Positions 1-10,298 are shown, counted from the first letter of the stretch. The stretch is DNA of 64,000 nucleotides from Cryomorphaceae bacterium (GCA_003565555.1 PXBH01000159.1:1-64000); one strand, 5' to 3'. Translations and numbers: made by a program. Notes: generated by a model from the sequence alone, not told the origin.

Positions 1-225
1 AACGCGGCAGGGATCTGACCTCATATCAATCGAATGAAGAAAACTTGAATCTGCGGAAAATCACAACCTTCACCCGATTTTTCTTCAGGTATAGACAAAC
101 GGACCGGCACAAAATAAAATCCCTCGATTTTCGCAGGTCAGCCCGAGGTCGACCTATGGCTGCAATACGGACATTCGACGGCAAACGATCAGCGGGGATT
201 CATCTCGGCCAAGAATCTTTTCGGA

Positions 226-972
226 CTACAGGACTTTCAAGAATTTACCTGTGGCCACCAACCCCTGCGCAGTGCTGATACGGATGATGTAGAGGCCTTC
301 CGGCAAATCGGCAACAGACAGGTCGGCGGAGCCTGAGGAGAAGTTATGCCGCACACCGGCCATACGTCCGTCGGCGGTGTAGATTTCTGCAAGGTAATCT
401 TCTCCCGAGCTGCGGCTGTCAAAACCAATGCGGATTACCTCGGCGGCGGGATTCGGATATACTTGAACTGTCGGTGGCCCTGATGCGGTAAGTGCTTGGG
501 TGGACAGCACCGTCAGGGGAAGATTAAAGTCCCCGGTCTGCTGTACCCCCGTTTTGGTCTTCAACAGGAAAGAAATGCCCGTAGCCGCTGTCGTCTCGGT
601 GTCAGTCCCGTAAAATTCGTTTAGCGAGGCCCCGAGAAAGTCGAAGTACCAGAGGTTCGGATTGTCCTCGTCCTGCTCAAGCCGCATGTTTTCGTTTGAA
701 TCCGCCCAAGCGCCGTTATCCACGTCCAAGCCGTTGAGCGTAGGTCTGAATTCCGCAGGCTCCCAAGTCCAGATGTAAAGCGGCATCAGATCGGGATCGG
801 CGTCTGCCAAGTTGGGACAGGCGCACTCGGGCGAAGAAATATCGACATAGAGCTTGACTTCGGGAGCATTGGGATCTGTAGGATCGGGCTGCATAAATAT
901 ACCCTGTGCCTGCGCGAAAGAAAGCGCTCCCGCGAGTACAGTGATCGAGAAGGTGGTGTAGATGTGTTTCAT
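226..972 (-). CDS. T9SS-exported protein of unknown function (type A sorting domain)
   Basis: A 248-residue secreted protein whose role I do not recognise. Residues 1-22 are a Sec signal peptide with likely cleavage after AQA. The central part to about residue 165 is rich in Asp, Asn and Pro. Its YIWTWEP segment and the later GISFLLKTKTG stretch suggest a beta-sandwich of the kind seen in exported carbohydrate-binding modules, but this is inference. The last 80 residues begin at VYPNPAAEVIRI and end GKFLKVL. This is the type A C-terminal sorting domain of the Bacteroidota type IX secretion system, so the mature protein should reach the surface or medium after loss of this tail. It starts at an ATG and is divergent from prfC. 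No perfect TAnnTTTG promoter is visible upstream. Confidence 0.8.
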   Translation of the reverse strand: MKHIYTTFSITVLAGALSFAQAQGIFMQPDPTDPNAPEVKLYVDISSPECACPNLADADPDLMPLYIWTWEPAEFRPTLNGLDVDNGAWADSNENMRLEQDEDNPNLWYFDFLGASLNEFYGTDTETTAATGISFLLKTKTGVQQTGDFNLPLTVLSTQALTASGPPTVQVYPNPAAEVIRIGFDSRSSGEDYLAEIYTADGRMAGVRHNFSSGSADLSVADLPEGLYIIRISTAQGLVATGKFLKVL

Positions 973-1136
973 GACGGATGGTTTTCGTTCTTCAATTTAT
1001 CGGCTTTAAAAATATCAATTATTTCTGCTCGAGATATTTTATCCGAATTTTCTCGGCCCCTGCCGGACTGTTCACGGATGCGGCGGACCGGATAGCAGCG
1101 CCGGTTCTTTCCGGTACGCATGCCGTGCGGAATGCT

Positions 1137-1144
1137 TACTTTTG
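1137..1144 (+). promoter_or_regulatory. Bacteroidota -7 promoter element (TACTTTTG) for prfC
   Basis: Perfect match to the TAnnTTTG consensus, placing transcription start near 1150 and giving a leader of about 15 nt to the prfC ATG at 1165. No clear -33 TTG is seen. Confidence 0.55.
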
Positions 1145-1164
1145 CAGCCAATTTCGCGATCGCC

Positions 1165-2763
1165 ATGAACCTCAGAGAAGCCATATCACAGCGCAAGACT
1201 TTTGCCATCATCAGCCACCCTGATGCGGGTAAAACGACTTTAACCGAAAAGTTTCTGCTCTACGGAGGCGCCATTCAGACCGCGGGCGCCGTAAAATCCA
1301 ATAAGATCAAAAAAACGGCAACTTCAGACTTTATGGAAATCGAGCGGCAGCGGGGCATCTCCGTGGCCACATCGGTAATGGGCTTTTCATACAACGGAAT
1401 GCAGGTGAACATCTTGGATACGCCCGGTCATAAAGATTTTGCGGAAGATACGTACAGGACGCTTACCGCAGTGGACAGCGTGATCTTGGTGATTGACTGC
1501 GTGAAAGGTGTAGAGGCACAGACAGAACGCCTGATGGAAGTATGCCGAATGCGAAAAACCCCCGTGATTATCTTCGTAAACAAGATGGACCGCGAGGGAA
1601 AGGATGCCTTTGAACTTTTAGATGAGCTCGAAGACAAACTCAAGATCAAAACCCGCCCTCTGAGCTGGCCCATCGGGATCGGCGCTACCTTTCAAGGGGT
1701 GTATAATTTGTATGACAAGGATGTAAGGCTGTTTTCAGCCAACAAAACCAAGCGTGAAAATGAAGTGGTACAGCTCAATGACATCGATGATCCTACCTTG
1801 GACAAGATCGTTGGGCAAGGACCGGCGGCGCAGTTGCGCGAGGAGGTTGAGATGGTAGAAGGCGTATACGATCCGTTTTCACCCGAAGCCTATGCCGAGG
1901 CGGAACTGGCTCCCGTGTTTTTCGGAAGTGCCCTGAACAACTTCGGCGTAAAGGAGCTGCTCGATACCTTTACGGAAATCGCTCCTACTCCCCTTCCGCG
2001 GAAAACGGACAAGCGAGAGGTGGCGCCTTTCGAAGACAAATTTTCGGGATTCGTGTTCAAGATTCACGCAAACCTCGATCCGAAGCACCGTGACCGAATC
2101 GCCTTTCTTCGGGTGTGCTCCGGGAAGTTTGAACGCAATAAGTTTTTTCACCACGTAAGGCTTGATAAGAACCTGAAGTTTTCCAATCCCTCGACCTTCA
2201 TGGCAAGCGAAAAAAGCACCGTTGATGAGGCCTTTCCGGGAGATGTGATCGGGCTTTATGACACGGGCAATTTTAAGATCGGAGATACCCTCACGGAAGG
2301 GGAAGACATGAATTTCAAGGGGATTCCGAGCTTTTCACCGGAGATTTTTCGCGAAGTAGAAAACCGCGATCCTATGAAAACAAAACAGCTTGAAAAAGGG
2401 ATTCGTCAGCTCACAGACGAGGGCGTGGCCCAGCTTTTTGTGCAGGAGCCCGGTAACAAGAAGGTCATCGGCACCGTGGGTGAGCTTCAGTTTGAGGTGA
2501 TCCAATACCGACTGGAACACGAATACGGCGCCAAGTGTGCTTTTCGCCATTTGAATTTTTACAAAGCCTGTTGGCTCACCTCCGACAATGAAGCAAAACT
2601 CAATGAGTTCATACGTATCAAGCAGAACCAAATGGCTTTGGACAAAGACGGAAACCACGTTTTCCTCGCTCCCAGTGCCTGGATACTTCAGCTTGAGCAG
2701 CAGAATTTTCCCGAAATAAAATTTCACTTCACCAGCGAATTCAAAAGAGAAATTCTTGCATAA
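1165..2763 (+). CDS. prfC: Peptide chain release factor 3 (RF3)
   Basis: Cytosolic GTPase that removes RF1 or RF2 from the ribosome after peptide release. The protein is 532 residues, the usual RF3 length. The N-terminal G domain shows the P-loop HPDAGKTT (about 18-25), the switch segment [11 protein letters not shown], the G3 motif DTPGHKDF and the G4 motif NKMD. Domains II and III follow, with the RF3-typical [20 protein letters not shown] segment. The open frame runs 15 codons further upstream (ATG at 1120), but that start lies before the promoter at 1137-1144. The ATG at 1165 gives [13 protein letters not shown], which matches the family start. The downstream frame at 2756 overlaps the end of prfC, but the real start of the next gene is later. 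Confidence 0.95.
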   Translation: MNLREAISQRKTFAIISHPDAGKTTLTEKFLLYGGAIQTAGAVKSNKIKKTATSDFMEIERQRGISVATSVMGFSYNGMQVNILDTPGHKDFAEDTYRTLTAVDSVILVIDCVKGVEAQTERLMEVCRMRKTPVIIFVNKMDREGKDAFELLDELEDKLKIKTRPLSWPIGIGATFQGVYNLYDKDVRLFSANKTKRENEVVQLNDIDDPTLDKIVGQGPAAQLREEVEMVEGVYDPFSPEAYAEAELAPVFFGSALNNFGVKELLDTFTEIAPTPLPRKTDKREVAPFEDKFSGFVFKIHANLDPKHRDRIAFLRVCSGKFERNKFFHHVRLDKNLKFSNPSTFMASEKSTVDEAFPGDVIGLYDTGNFKIGDTLTEGEDMNFKGIPSFSPEIFREVENRDPMKTKQLEKGIRQLTDEGVAQLFVQEPGNKKVIGTVGELQFEVIQYRLEHEYGAKCAFRHLNFYKACWLTSDNEAKLNEFIRIKQNQMALDKDGNHVFLAPSAWILQLEQQNFPEIKFHFTSEFKREILA

Positions 2764-2827
2764 TTTTATGCTGCCGACAAATTTTGCACGCTCTTTGCCG
2801 TGTTTCGAAAAAAAAATTGATCTACAG

Positions 2828-4315
2828 ATGATGTTCAGACCCCTCGTTTTTCTCACCGTCTTTGTCGCCTGCCTCGCAACACAGGGTTTTGCCCAAAAGG
2901 GCGGAAAAAAAGCCAAAGACCTGCCCTACTCCTTTGAGGTGACCGGAGTGAGCGATACCGCCATATACCTCGCCAACTATTACGGTGAAAAACTCTTCTA
3001 TGCCGATACCGCCTTTGCCGACAGCAAGGGCCGCTTCGGGTTCAAAGAGGTGGCACCCGAAAAAGAAGGGAAATACGCCGTGGTACTACCGGGTCAAAAG
3101 TACTTCGAAATCATCATCGCTGACGGGGAGCGGATTGTGATGCAAACGGATACTACGGACTATATCGACTACATGAAGATCACCGAATCGGAGAACAACA
3201 AAATCATGTATGCCTACATTGATTTTCTCGCCGAGAAAAAAACGGAACGGGAACGCATCTTCATGGAAATCGAAGAAAATGAAGGGAATCCGGAAGTCAC
3301 GGCTGCCCTGAAGGCGGAATACAACCGGCTCAACGAAGCAGTAATCGCCTATCAAAAGGCTATGCCGGAAAAGCATCCGGATAAATTGGCTGCACGAGAA
3401 GTGGCCATGGGAATGGAACCCGAGCCTCCCGCCGAGCTGCAGGAAGACCGTGAAAAGGCCTATTATTGGTACAAGCGACACTATTTCGATCAATTCGACC
3501 TGAACGACGACCGCATCGTGCGCCTGCCCATCTTTCACAATAAGTTGATGAACTACATCACAAAAACGGTGGTGCAGGATCCCGACACGCTGATCAAGGC
3601 AGTGGACGAACTGGTGGCGCGTACCGAGCAGGGTTCTGAAGTGTTCAAATACATCGTACACTACGCCACCTACCATTTCGAAACATCGAAAATAATGGGC
3701 CAGGATCGGGTCTTTGTGCACATGGTGGACACCTATTACAAAACGGGCAAGGCCGATTGGATGAACGAGGAAAATCTCGACAAAATCACGGACAAGGCAG
3801 ATTCAAAACGCTACACACTGATCGGCAATAAGCTTCCCGAACTGATTCTTGCCGATACCGCGGAAACTTGGATCAGCACCCACCGCGACATTAAGAATAA
3901 GTACCTTCTGGTATATTTCTACGACCCGGATTGCGGACATTGCAAAAAGGTGACCCCCAAGCTGGTGGAGTTTTACAAGAATTACGAGGGTGACCTGGCT
4001 GTGTATGCAGTGAGCGGGAATAACGACAATAAGTGGCTCAAATTCGTGAAGAAAAATGAAATGCCTTTCTTCAATGTGAGTATTCCGCAGAAGGCTTATG
4101 AGGATGCCGATTTCGCCACCTCACTGCTTACCGGCAAAAAGACGAACTACCACAGCCTGCGCTATCAGGAACATTATGACGTGTACTCTACTCCCAAACT
4201 CATTCTCACCGACGGCGAGCGCCGCATTCTCGCGAAGGACATCGGCGTGGAGCAGCTGGGTGAGATTCTCGAACGCATAGAAGGCAGCGTGAAAGAACCG
4301 GGGGCAGGTATGTAA
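2828..4315 (+). CDS. Envelope thioredoxin-like protein (DUF4369/DUF5106-type, CGHC)
   Basis: Probable periplasmic disulfide or redox protein of the TlpA-like type common in Bacteroidota. Residues 1-20 form a signal peptide ending QGFAQ. An N-terminal beta-rich region (about 25-120, SFEVTGVSDTAIYLANYYG) resembles DUF4369. A long helical middle follows, with the DUF5106-like pattern. The C-terminal thioredoxin fold carries the redox pair Cys369-Gly-His-Cys372 in YFYDPDCGHCKKVTP. ATG codons stand at 2828 and 2831; the longer open frame to 2756 overlaps prfC and lacks a signal peptide at its start. A 7-of-8 promoter element, AAATTTTG at 2779-2786, lies about 40 nt upstream. The substrate is unknown. 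Confidence 0.8.
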   Translation: MMFRPLVFLTVFVACLATQGFAQKGGKKAKDLPYSFEVTGVSDTAIYLANYYGEKLFYADTAFADSKGRFGFKEVAPEKEGKYAVVLPGQKYFEIIIADGERIVMQTDTTDYIDYMKITESENNKIMYAYIDFLAEKKTERERIFMEIEENEGNPEVTAALKAEYNRLNEAVIAYQKAMPEKHPDKLAAREVAMGMEPEPPAELQEDREKAYYWYKRHYFDQFDLNDDRIVRLPIFHNKLMNYITKTVVQDPDTLIKAVDELVARTEQGSEVFKYIVHYATYHFETSKIMGQDRVFVHMVDTYYKTGKADWMNEENLDKITDKADSKRYTLIGNKLPELILADTAETWISTHRDIKNKYLLVYFYDPDCGHCKKVTPKLVEFYKNYEGDLAVYAVSGNNDNKWLKFVKKNEMPFFNVSIPQKAYEDADFATSLLTGKKTNYHSLRYQEHYDVYSTPKLILTDGERRILAKDIGVEQLGEILERIEGSVKEPGAGM

Positions 4316-4326
4316 GTCGCGCCGGA

Positions 4327-4539
4327 TTATTTTTTCAAAACGCGCACCTCCGCAGCCTCTTTTCCGCGTTTGCCCTGAATGATTTTGAAAGACACACGGT
4401 CGTTCTTTCTGATTTCATCGATCAATCCGGCTACGGGCACATGGATTTCTTCACTGCTTTCCTCATCGATCAGAAATCCGTAAAGCTTCTCGTCGATGTA
4501 GAATTTAACCCGGCCGATTCGCATCTCGTTATCGTTCAT
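4327..4539 (-). CDS. Cold-shock-domain small nucleic-acid-binding protein
   Basis: A 70-residue protein that is a single cold-shock (OB-fold) domain. GRVKFYIDEKLYGFLIDEE matches the beta1-RNP1 region (consensus G-x-V-K-F and K-G-Y/F-G-F-I), and EIHVPV sits at RNP2. The aromatic FVH of classical CspA is changed to IHV, so this is a divergent member. It likely binds single-stranded RNA or DNA. Its ATG overlaps the stop codon of the upstream 1919-codon gene in the arrangement TGATG, which suggests translational coupling in one transcript. Pairing an RNA-binding protein with a giant secreted repeat protein is odd and has no obvious functional explanation. Confidence 0.75.
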   Translation of the reverse strand: MNDNEMRIGRVKFYIDEKLYGFLIDEESSEEIHVPVAGLIDEIRKNDRVSFKIIQGKRGKEAAEVRVLKK

Positions 4540-7500
4540 CAGTCTTTGTTATAGAATGCATCCAGGGTTTCACGGTTCCAGGTAATTTCGGATATAGATC
4601 GGCCGTTTTTAAAGTAGTAATTTCCGGCCTTATCCAGCACCTTTCGGTACTCATCCCCCTTGCTGCCGCTCACCACAATTCGGGTGATGACGACCTTGTT
4701 GCCCATAGTAGAACTTTCCTCGGTTACCCCTTGAGGGTATTCCAAGGCAAGCTCCATGCGAAAAAAGTCGGTGTGCTTCGCATCACCGCGCATCTTGTTG
4801 TAGGCCTCTTCGAGGTTTTTACTTCGCTGCAAGTCCGCCTGCTCTTTTCGCTCATCGAGTTGCGTGCTGAATTCCGCCGTCGTTTTTTGTATTTCAGCCT
4901 TACCCGATGCAACCGCCTCCTCGCTGCGCTTGCGGTAATAATTGCTGTATTCTTCCGTGAAAAGGCGGTTTTTTCGGGCGATTTCGCGCAATTCGTCGAG
5001 GTTCGATTCCATACGCCTGTGCTCGGCTTCCCGAATTCCCATGGCATCTTTATTGATTTGAGCGTAAGCCTCATCAATTCGGGATCGTCCCCGTTCAGCC
5101 TGAATGTTCATATTTTTGTAGAGCGTGCGCTTGTACTTCTCGGAATTGGTTGCACGCTTTTCGCGGCGTTGGTCACCCTCTTCGGAAATTTGCCGGGAAT
5201 AATCGTAGTAGGCCATCAACTCTTCAAAATTTGCCGATCGAAGCAGGGCTGAATTTTCATTGCGTTCAGCAAGCAGTGCGGCTTCGCGTTCTTTGAGTTT
5301 TTTAATCCGCTCATATCTTTCCCTTTCCTGCGCATCAAGTGCCTCGCGCATGAATGCTTCGGCTTGCTCTTCCGACTTTCGGCTCACCGAGCGGAAATCG
5401 CTGTCATCATCTTGAGCCGCAGCCCGCGCGGCCTTTTCTCGGGCCAAACGCTGTCGGTCAGCCTCCATTTCACTCAGGGCAAGCCTTGCGCGCTCAATTC
5501 TGCTCTGCGGGTACTGCTCTTCCGGCTTTACGGTCAGTGCATCCTCAAATGCGGATATGGCCCCTTCGTACTTTTGTTTGCGCATGGCGTCGTCGCCGCG
5601 CTTCACGGCAGCGGCGTATTCGGCCTCTTTGGCAGCTTCTGCATCGCGCTCACTTTCAAGGCGGATTCTTTCGAGAATTTTGTTGATCTCTGCTACGCGT
5701 TTGGAAGGATGCTTCTCTCCCGGGCGCAGACCGAGGGCATCTTCGTAACGCATCAAGGCCATTTCGTAATCTTCATCCTTGAAAAAAGCGTCTGCCTCGG
5801 CCACGGCATTTTCATAAGCAGATCGATCCGCCGCCAGTGCGTCCCGCTCGCGGATGGCTTTTTCCGTCTCGGCGATTTTCTTCTTCGCCGTCTCCGCTTC
5901 GGGCAGAAGCGCGAGGGCTTCTTGATATTCATCCAGGGCTCCGCTGAATTTCTGCTTTGCAAATTTCGCGTCGCCGGAAGCGATCAGGGCGTCATATTTA
6001 CGCCGTGTTTCCGCTGCAGCGGTTTCTTCCTCCTTTTTCGCCTGTGCATCGAGGAGGCCGTTAATTTCTGCAATTTTATCCTTCGGATATTTTTCAGTCG
6101 GCTTCAGTCCCGATGCTTCTTCATAGTGACCGAGGGCCGCATCCCAATTCTCCTTCTTAAACGCCTTGTCTCCCTGGTCTACAGCATCAGCGTATGCTTC
6201 GTCGAGCGCCGCCGACTCCATGGCATTGAGTTGCATATCGCGGGCTTTGTCCAGTTTAGCGCGGATGTCGTCGCGGTCGGGCGCAGCACTCAAGGCTTCT
6301 TCATACTTATCTGCGGCGGGGCCGTATTTTTGTTCTGCCATGGCATTGTCTCCTTCGGCCACGAGTGCGTCCACAGCGGCTTTCTCCGCGGCAAGCCGTG
6401 CTTCCGCTTCCGCTTTTTCATTCGCTTCCGCCTGTGCCAAACGGTCTTTAGGGTATGCCTCACCGGGCTTTAGGTCAAGGGCCTCCCTGTAGGCTTTCTT
6501 TGCCTTTGTCCAATCTTTCGCCGCAAAAGCCTGATCGGCCTCGGCGATGATGTCGTCATAGGCTTCCGCGTTTGCTCGGGCTTCGGCCCATGCCGCCTTC
6601 GCGGCTTGCGCTGCCGCTATTTTCTCCGGAATCTCCGAGCGTTCGGGCATGAGTTCTGCGGCATCGGTGTATTTGGCGATTCCGGTATCGAATGAATTGT
6701 CACTCACCAGTGCATCTCCGGCATCGATAAGTGCATCAGCTTCAGCCTTGCGGGCGGCAAAGAGGGCATCTGCTTCTTCAGATTCGCGCTTGTCGACCAG
6801 TGCCAGACGGTCTTTAGGGTATTGTTCTTCCGGCTTGACCTCCGCAGCTTGGCGGTAATTCTTTCGGGCTTCTTCCCAATTTTTGTCTTCAAAGGCTCGG
6901 TCGGCCTTTGCGAGTACCGCGTCATAAGCTTCGTCAGAGGCCTGACGCTTGAGCCAAGCCGTTCGTGCCGCTTCGGCTTCGGCGATCTTTCGGTCGATGT
7001 CTTCTCTTTCGGGCAGGATGGCCGCAGCCTCGGTGTACTTGCCTATTCCACCGTCAAAATCTTCCTCTGAAACCAAGCGGTCTCCGTCGCTGATCAGGGC
7101 CTCTGCCTGCTCCCTGCGGGCCTGCTCGGCGGCCTCGGCGTCTGCTGCGGCCAGGGCAAGTCGATCTTCGATCTCGGCGATTTTCTCTGCGGGGTATTTT
7201 TCGTTCGGTTTGATCTCGGCTGCTTGTGTGTAGTTTCTTCGGGCCGCTTCCCAGCTTTCGGCGGCGAAAGCTTTGTCGGCATTTGCAATGACGCCCGCGT
7301 ATGCTTCATCTTCCGCTTGTGTTTGGAGCCAAGCCTGTTGGGCTGCTTCAGCATCGGCAATTTTCTTTGAAATCTCATTTCGCTCGGGCATGATGTCCAA
7401 GGCTTCGGTGTACTTGTTGATCCCGCTGTCAAAATCTTTATCGGCTACCAGAAGGTCACCCGCGCTGAGCAGGGCGTCAACTTTTTCGTTCTTCGCGCGC

Positions 7501-10298
7501 TCAGCTGCTTCGGCTTCAGCTGCTGCGATGGCAGCGAGGGTGTCATCGATACGTTCAATTTGCGCGCCCGGGTAAGATTCTGAGGGTTTGATCTCAGCAG
7601 CCCTGATGTATTCGCTTCGGGCGGTTTCCCAGCTTTCCGCATCGAAAGCTTTGTCTGCTTCAGCGATGGCGGTGCCGTAAGCTTCATCTTCTGCGCGGGC
7701 CTTGAGCCATGCCTCCCGAGCGGCCTCGGCATCGGAAATCTTGCGGTTGATGTCTTCGCGTTCGGGCAGAATGGCGAGGGCCTCCGTGTACTTGTCTATT
7801 CCGCTGTCAAATTCATTTTCGGCAACCATCCGGTCACCGGAGCTGAGCAGAGCGGCCACTTGCTCATTTTTAGCTTTCGCCTCTGCTTCGGCTTTGGCGG
7901 CGGCGATGGCTGCCAGACGTTCCTTAATCAGAGCGATCTGATCAGCAGGATAAGTTTCTTCCGGCTTAATTTCCGCCGCCGAGGTATAGCCCGCTTCGGC
8001 CGCCTCGTAATTTTCTGCGGCAAAATCGGAATCGGCGCGGGCTACTGCATCGGCATAGGCCGCATCGCGCGCTTCTTCAGCCTCTTTCTCGGCGAGCTTG
8101 GCTTCTGCCGCGGCTTTGCGTTCCGGAGCGCGCTCATTTTCCGGAAGAATACCTGCAGCCTCGGAAAACTTGTCCACGGCACCCGTGTAATCTTCCGCAT
8201 CAAATGCCTTCTCTCCGGCTGCCATGGCCGCATCGAAATCCGCCTGCAAGGCGGCCAGCCTCTCCTCCTCCTCTTTTTGAGCGGCTCTGTCAGCCAATAT
8301 CTTTTCGATCTTGGCGATCTCATCTTTTGGATAGGATTCGTCGGGCTTCATGTCAGCTGCTTCGCGGTAACTTGCTGCGGCGGCCTCAAGCTCGTCTGCG
8401 TCGCGCTTTTTGTCGGCTGCCGCTATTTTATCGTTGTAGGCGGCCTCCTCTGCCATGCGGGCTTCATAGTCTTCCTTGGCAGCTTGGGCATTGGCCTTCT
8501 CCACCACGGCAACGGCATCATTTTCTTTTGCCAGAAGGGCTTCGTCATACTTCGCTATGGCGGTATCAAAATCATCGGTCTTGAGCGCCTCGCGGGCAGC
8601 ATTCATTGCGGATGCATAGGCCTGTTGAGCGGCTTCCTCCGCCTCGAGGGCTGCCAGTATGCCCTTGATTTCATTGATCCGATCTATGGGGCGGGCGTCT
8701 TCGGGCATAAGGTCGCGGGCCTGTGTGTACAGGTCTGTGGCCTCTTCATAAGATTCTTTGTCGAAGGCTTTGTCGGCATTGACCATCAGGCGGTCGAAGT
8801 CCTCTTTTTTCTTCTTTTCGGCGAGCTCCGCGTCGAGCAAGCCCTGCGCTTTATCGCGCTCGGCTTCGGCGTCCGCATCGTTCGGCAGTATTGCGAGGGC
8901 ATCGCCGAATTTATCGGCCGCGAGGGCGTAATCATTGGCCTCCATGGCCTGCCGGCCTTCAGCCATCTCCTTGTCGAAAGCTTCTTGCTTTGCTGCGGCC
9001 TCGGCTATTTCCGCGAGCTTGGTATCACAAGAAGCTTTTCGCTCCTCCGCGTGCGCGTCTCCCGGTTTCACATCAAGGGCGGCAGCGTATTGCGTCTTGG
9101 CCTCTTCGTATTTTTCTTTGTCGTAAAGGTCGTCCGCTTTTTTGACGGCATCGGCATAGGCGGCGGCGGCCTCAGCTTCTGCTTTCTGTTTTGCCAGCAA
9201 ATCCGCCACGGCATCCCGTCGCTGTTCCGCTTCGCGCTCGCCGGGCATGATCTCCATGGCCCGCTCAAAAGCAGCCACGGCCTCCTCATATTTCTCGGCA
9301 TCGGCGGCACGGTTGCCCGCGCGCATATTCTCATCGTACTCCCTTTGTTTGGCAGACTGCTCAGCAAGGTCTTTCATAATGAACTGTGCCGTCTCAATCT
9401 GGGCGGTGGGATAGGCCTCGGCGGGTTTTACCTTCAGGGCCTCTTGATATTTGGTAACGGCAAGCTCGTAATCCTCGTTTTTGAAAGCGTCATCTGCCGC
9501 GGCAATAGCATCGTCGTAGGCTTTGTTCTTCGCCTGCTCTTCGCGCAAGCGGTTGCGTTGGGTCTCGGCATCGCCCAGTTTGGCTTTCACGTTTTGGTCG
9601 TCGGGCTTCATGTCCAACGCCGCGCGGTATTTTTCTACGGCCTCGTCATAATTTTCCTTAGACATGGCAGCATCCCCCTCCTTGACCAGTTTTGCAAAAG
9701 CAGCCTCTGCCTCCTCCGCCGCTTTGTCTTCTTCGCTGACGTCTTTTTTCTTCTTTTGCAGGTTGCGAATGAAGGCATTGATCTCTCCCTTCACTTTTTG
9801 GGTGTATTGAAAGTCCCAAATCAAATCTGCCTGAACGGGATCATATTTGGCCTTGCCGATGGGCTTGTCAAAAATGGAGAGGTCGGCGCCCTCCATAGCG
9901 GCCGTAATGGAAAACATGCTCATATCCGTGGGCATGATGATTCCGGCCCCTACCACCTCTTCGGGAATATTGCGGGAGTCAATTTGAATAGAGCGCTTTA
10001 CGTACCCCGCTTTCTCAAAATAGAACGTGTAATCAGAGCCTACACTGAGGTAAAACTCGTACTTACCGTTGTTTCGGGTAGTAAATTTGTCTACCTGCCT
10101 TCCGTCTTTGTGCACCGACACCTCCACGGCGCCGAGCTTCGATGAAGTCATCGCGTCTGACACCACCCCGTGTACATTGAGGTCGTCCTGTCCGCGGAGG
10201 TCCGTTACCGAGCCCAAACACAAAAGCCCCAATACCGCGAGGGTGAAGGGGAAGGATCTCAACTGTGTTATTTTCAATGGTTCTTGCAGGTCGACCAT
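4539..10298 (-). CDS. Giant secreted protein with 23 TPR-like repeats
   Basis: A 1919-residue protein. The start has a hydrophobic segment (FTLAVLGLLCLG, about residues 18-29) consistent with a signal peptide. Residues about 38-125 resemble a carboxypeptidase-regulatory-like beta-sandwich (VHGVVSDAMTSSKLGAVEVSV, GKYEFYL). From about 205 to 1620 I count 23 TPR-like units with the pattern AY..AI..AD.AF....YE.A...Y..AL..KP. From unit 8 on, two classes alternate, one ending KP.E.YP and one ending LPER.DI, with a period near 125 residues (about 375 bp) per pair. The last 300 residues are a charged coiled coil followed by a globular tail (NYYFKNGRSISEITWNRETL). It is likely an envelope scaffold; the function is unknown. 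The ATG at 10298 is tentative: a TTG at 10277 gives a more typical signal peptide. Confidence 0.85.
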   Translation of the reverse strand: MVDLQEPLKITQLRSFPFTLAVLGLLCLGSVTDLRGQDDLNVHGVVSDAMTSSKLGAVEVSVHKDGRQVDKFTTRNNGKYEFYLSVGSDYTFYFEKAGYVKRSIQIDSRNIPEEVVGAGIIMPTDMSMFSITAAMEGADLSIFDKPIGKAKYDPVQADLIWDFQYTQKVKGEINAFIRNLQKKKKDVSEEDKAAEEAEAAFAKLVKEGDAAMSKENYDEAVEKYRAALDMKPDDQNVKAKLGDAETQRNRLREEQAKNKAYDDAIAAADDAFKNEDYELAVTKYQEALKVKPAEAYPTAQIETAQFIMKDLAEQSAKQREYDENMRAGNRAADAEKYEEAVAAFERAMEIMPGEREAEQRRDAVADLLAKQKAEAEAAAAYADAVKKADDLYDKEKYEEAKTQYAAALDVKPGDAHAEERKASCDTKLAEIAEAAAKQEAFDKEMAEGRQAMEANDYALAADKFGDALAILPNDADAEAERDKAQGLLDAELAEKKKKEDFDRLMVNADKAFDKESYEEATDLYTQARDLMPEDARPIDRINEIKGILAALEAEEAAQQAYASAMNAAREALKTDDFDTAIAKYDEALLAKENDAVAVVEKANAQAAKEDYEARMAEEAAYNDKIAAADKKRDADELEAAAASYREAADMKPDESYPKDEIAKIEKILADRAAQKEEEERLAALQADFDAAMAAGEKAFDAEDYTGAVDKFSEAAGILPENERAPERKAAAEAKLAEKEAEEARDAAYADAVARADSDFAAENYEAAEAGYTSAAEIKPEETYPADQIALIKERLAAIAAAKAEAEAKAKNEQVAALLSSGDRMVAENEFDSGIDKYTEALAILPEREDINRKISDAEAAREAWLKARAEDEAYGTAIAEADKAFDAESWETARSEYIRAAEIKPSESYPGAQIERIDDTLAAIAAAEAEAAERAKNEKVDALLSAGDLLVADKDFDSGINKYTEALDIMPERNEISKKIADAEAAQQAWLQTQAEDEAYAGVIANADKAFAAESWEAARRNYTQAAEIKPNEKYPAEKIAEIEDRLALAAADAEAAEQARREQAEALISDGDRLVSEEDFDGGIGKYTEAAAILPEREDIDRKIAEAEAARTAWLKRQASDEAYDAVLAKADRAFEDKNWEEARKNYRQAAEVKPEEQYPKDRLALVDKRESEEADALFAARKAEADALIDAGDALVSDNSFDTGIAKYTDAAELMPERSEIPEKIAAAQAAKAAWAEARANAEAYDDIIAEADQAFAAKDWTKAKKAYREALDLKPGEAYPKDRLAQAEANEKAEAEARLAAEKAAVDALVAEGDNAMAEQKYGPAADKYEEALSAAPDRDDIRAKLDKARDMQLNAMESAALDEAYADAVDQGDKAFKKENWDAALGHYEEASGLKPTEKYPKDKIAEINGLLDAQAKKEEETAAAETRRKYDALIASGDAKFAKQKFSGALDEYQEALALLPEAETAKKKIAETEKAIRERDALAADRSAYENAVAEADAFFKDEDYEMALMRYEDALGLRPGEKHPSKRVAEINKILERIRLESERDAEAAKEAEYAAAVKRGDDAMRKQKYEGAISAFEDALTVKPEEQYPQSRIERARLALSEMEADRQRLAREKAARAAAQDDDSDFRSVSRKSEEQAEAFMREALDAQERERYERIKKLKEREAALLAERNENSALLRSANFEELMAYYDYSRQISEEGDQRREKRATNSEKYKRTLYKNMNIQAERGRSRIDEAYAQINKDAMGIREAEHRRMESNLDELREIARKNRLFTEEYSNYYRKRSEEAVASGKAEIQKTTAEFSTQLDERKEQADLQRSKNLEEAYNKMRGDAKHTDFFRMELALEYPQGVTEESSTMGNKVVITRIVVSGSKGDEYRKVLDKAGNYYFKNGRSISEITWNRETLDAFYNKD

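Noticed and set aside
5364-6473. Plus-strand open frame of 369 codons within the same gene
   Set aside because: Same shadow effect; low-complexity, Cys/Phe-rich translation with no family resemblance.
7860-10145. Plus-strand open frame of 761 codons antisense to the giant repeat gene
   Set aside because: Its residues are dominated by Gly, Phe, Leu and Arg in patterns that mirror the Ala/Glu-rich minus-strand repeats. It has no domain, no signal and no promoter, so it is a shadow of the real gene's codon bias.
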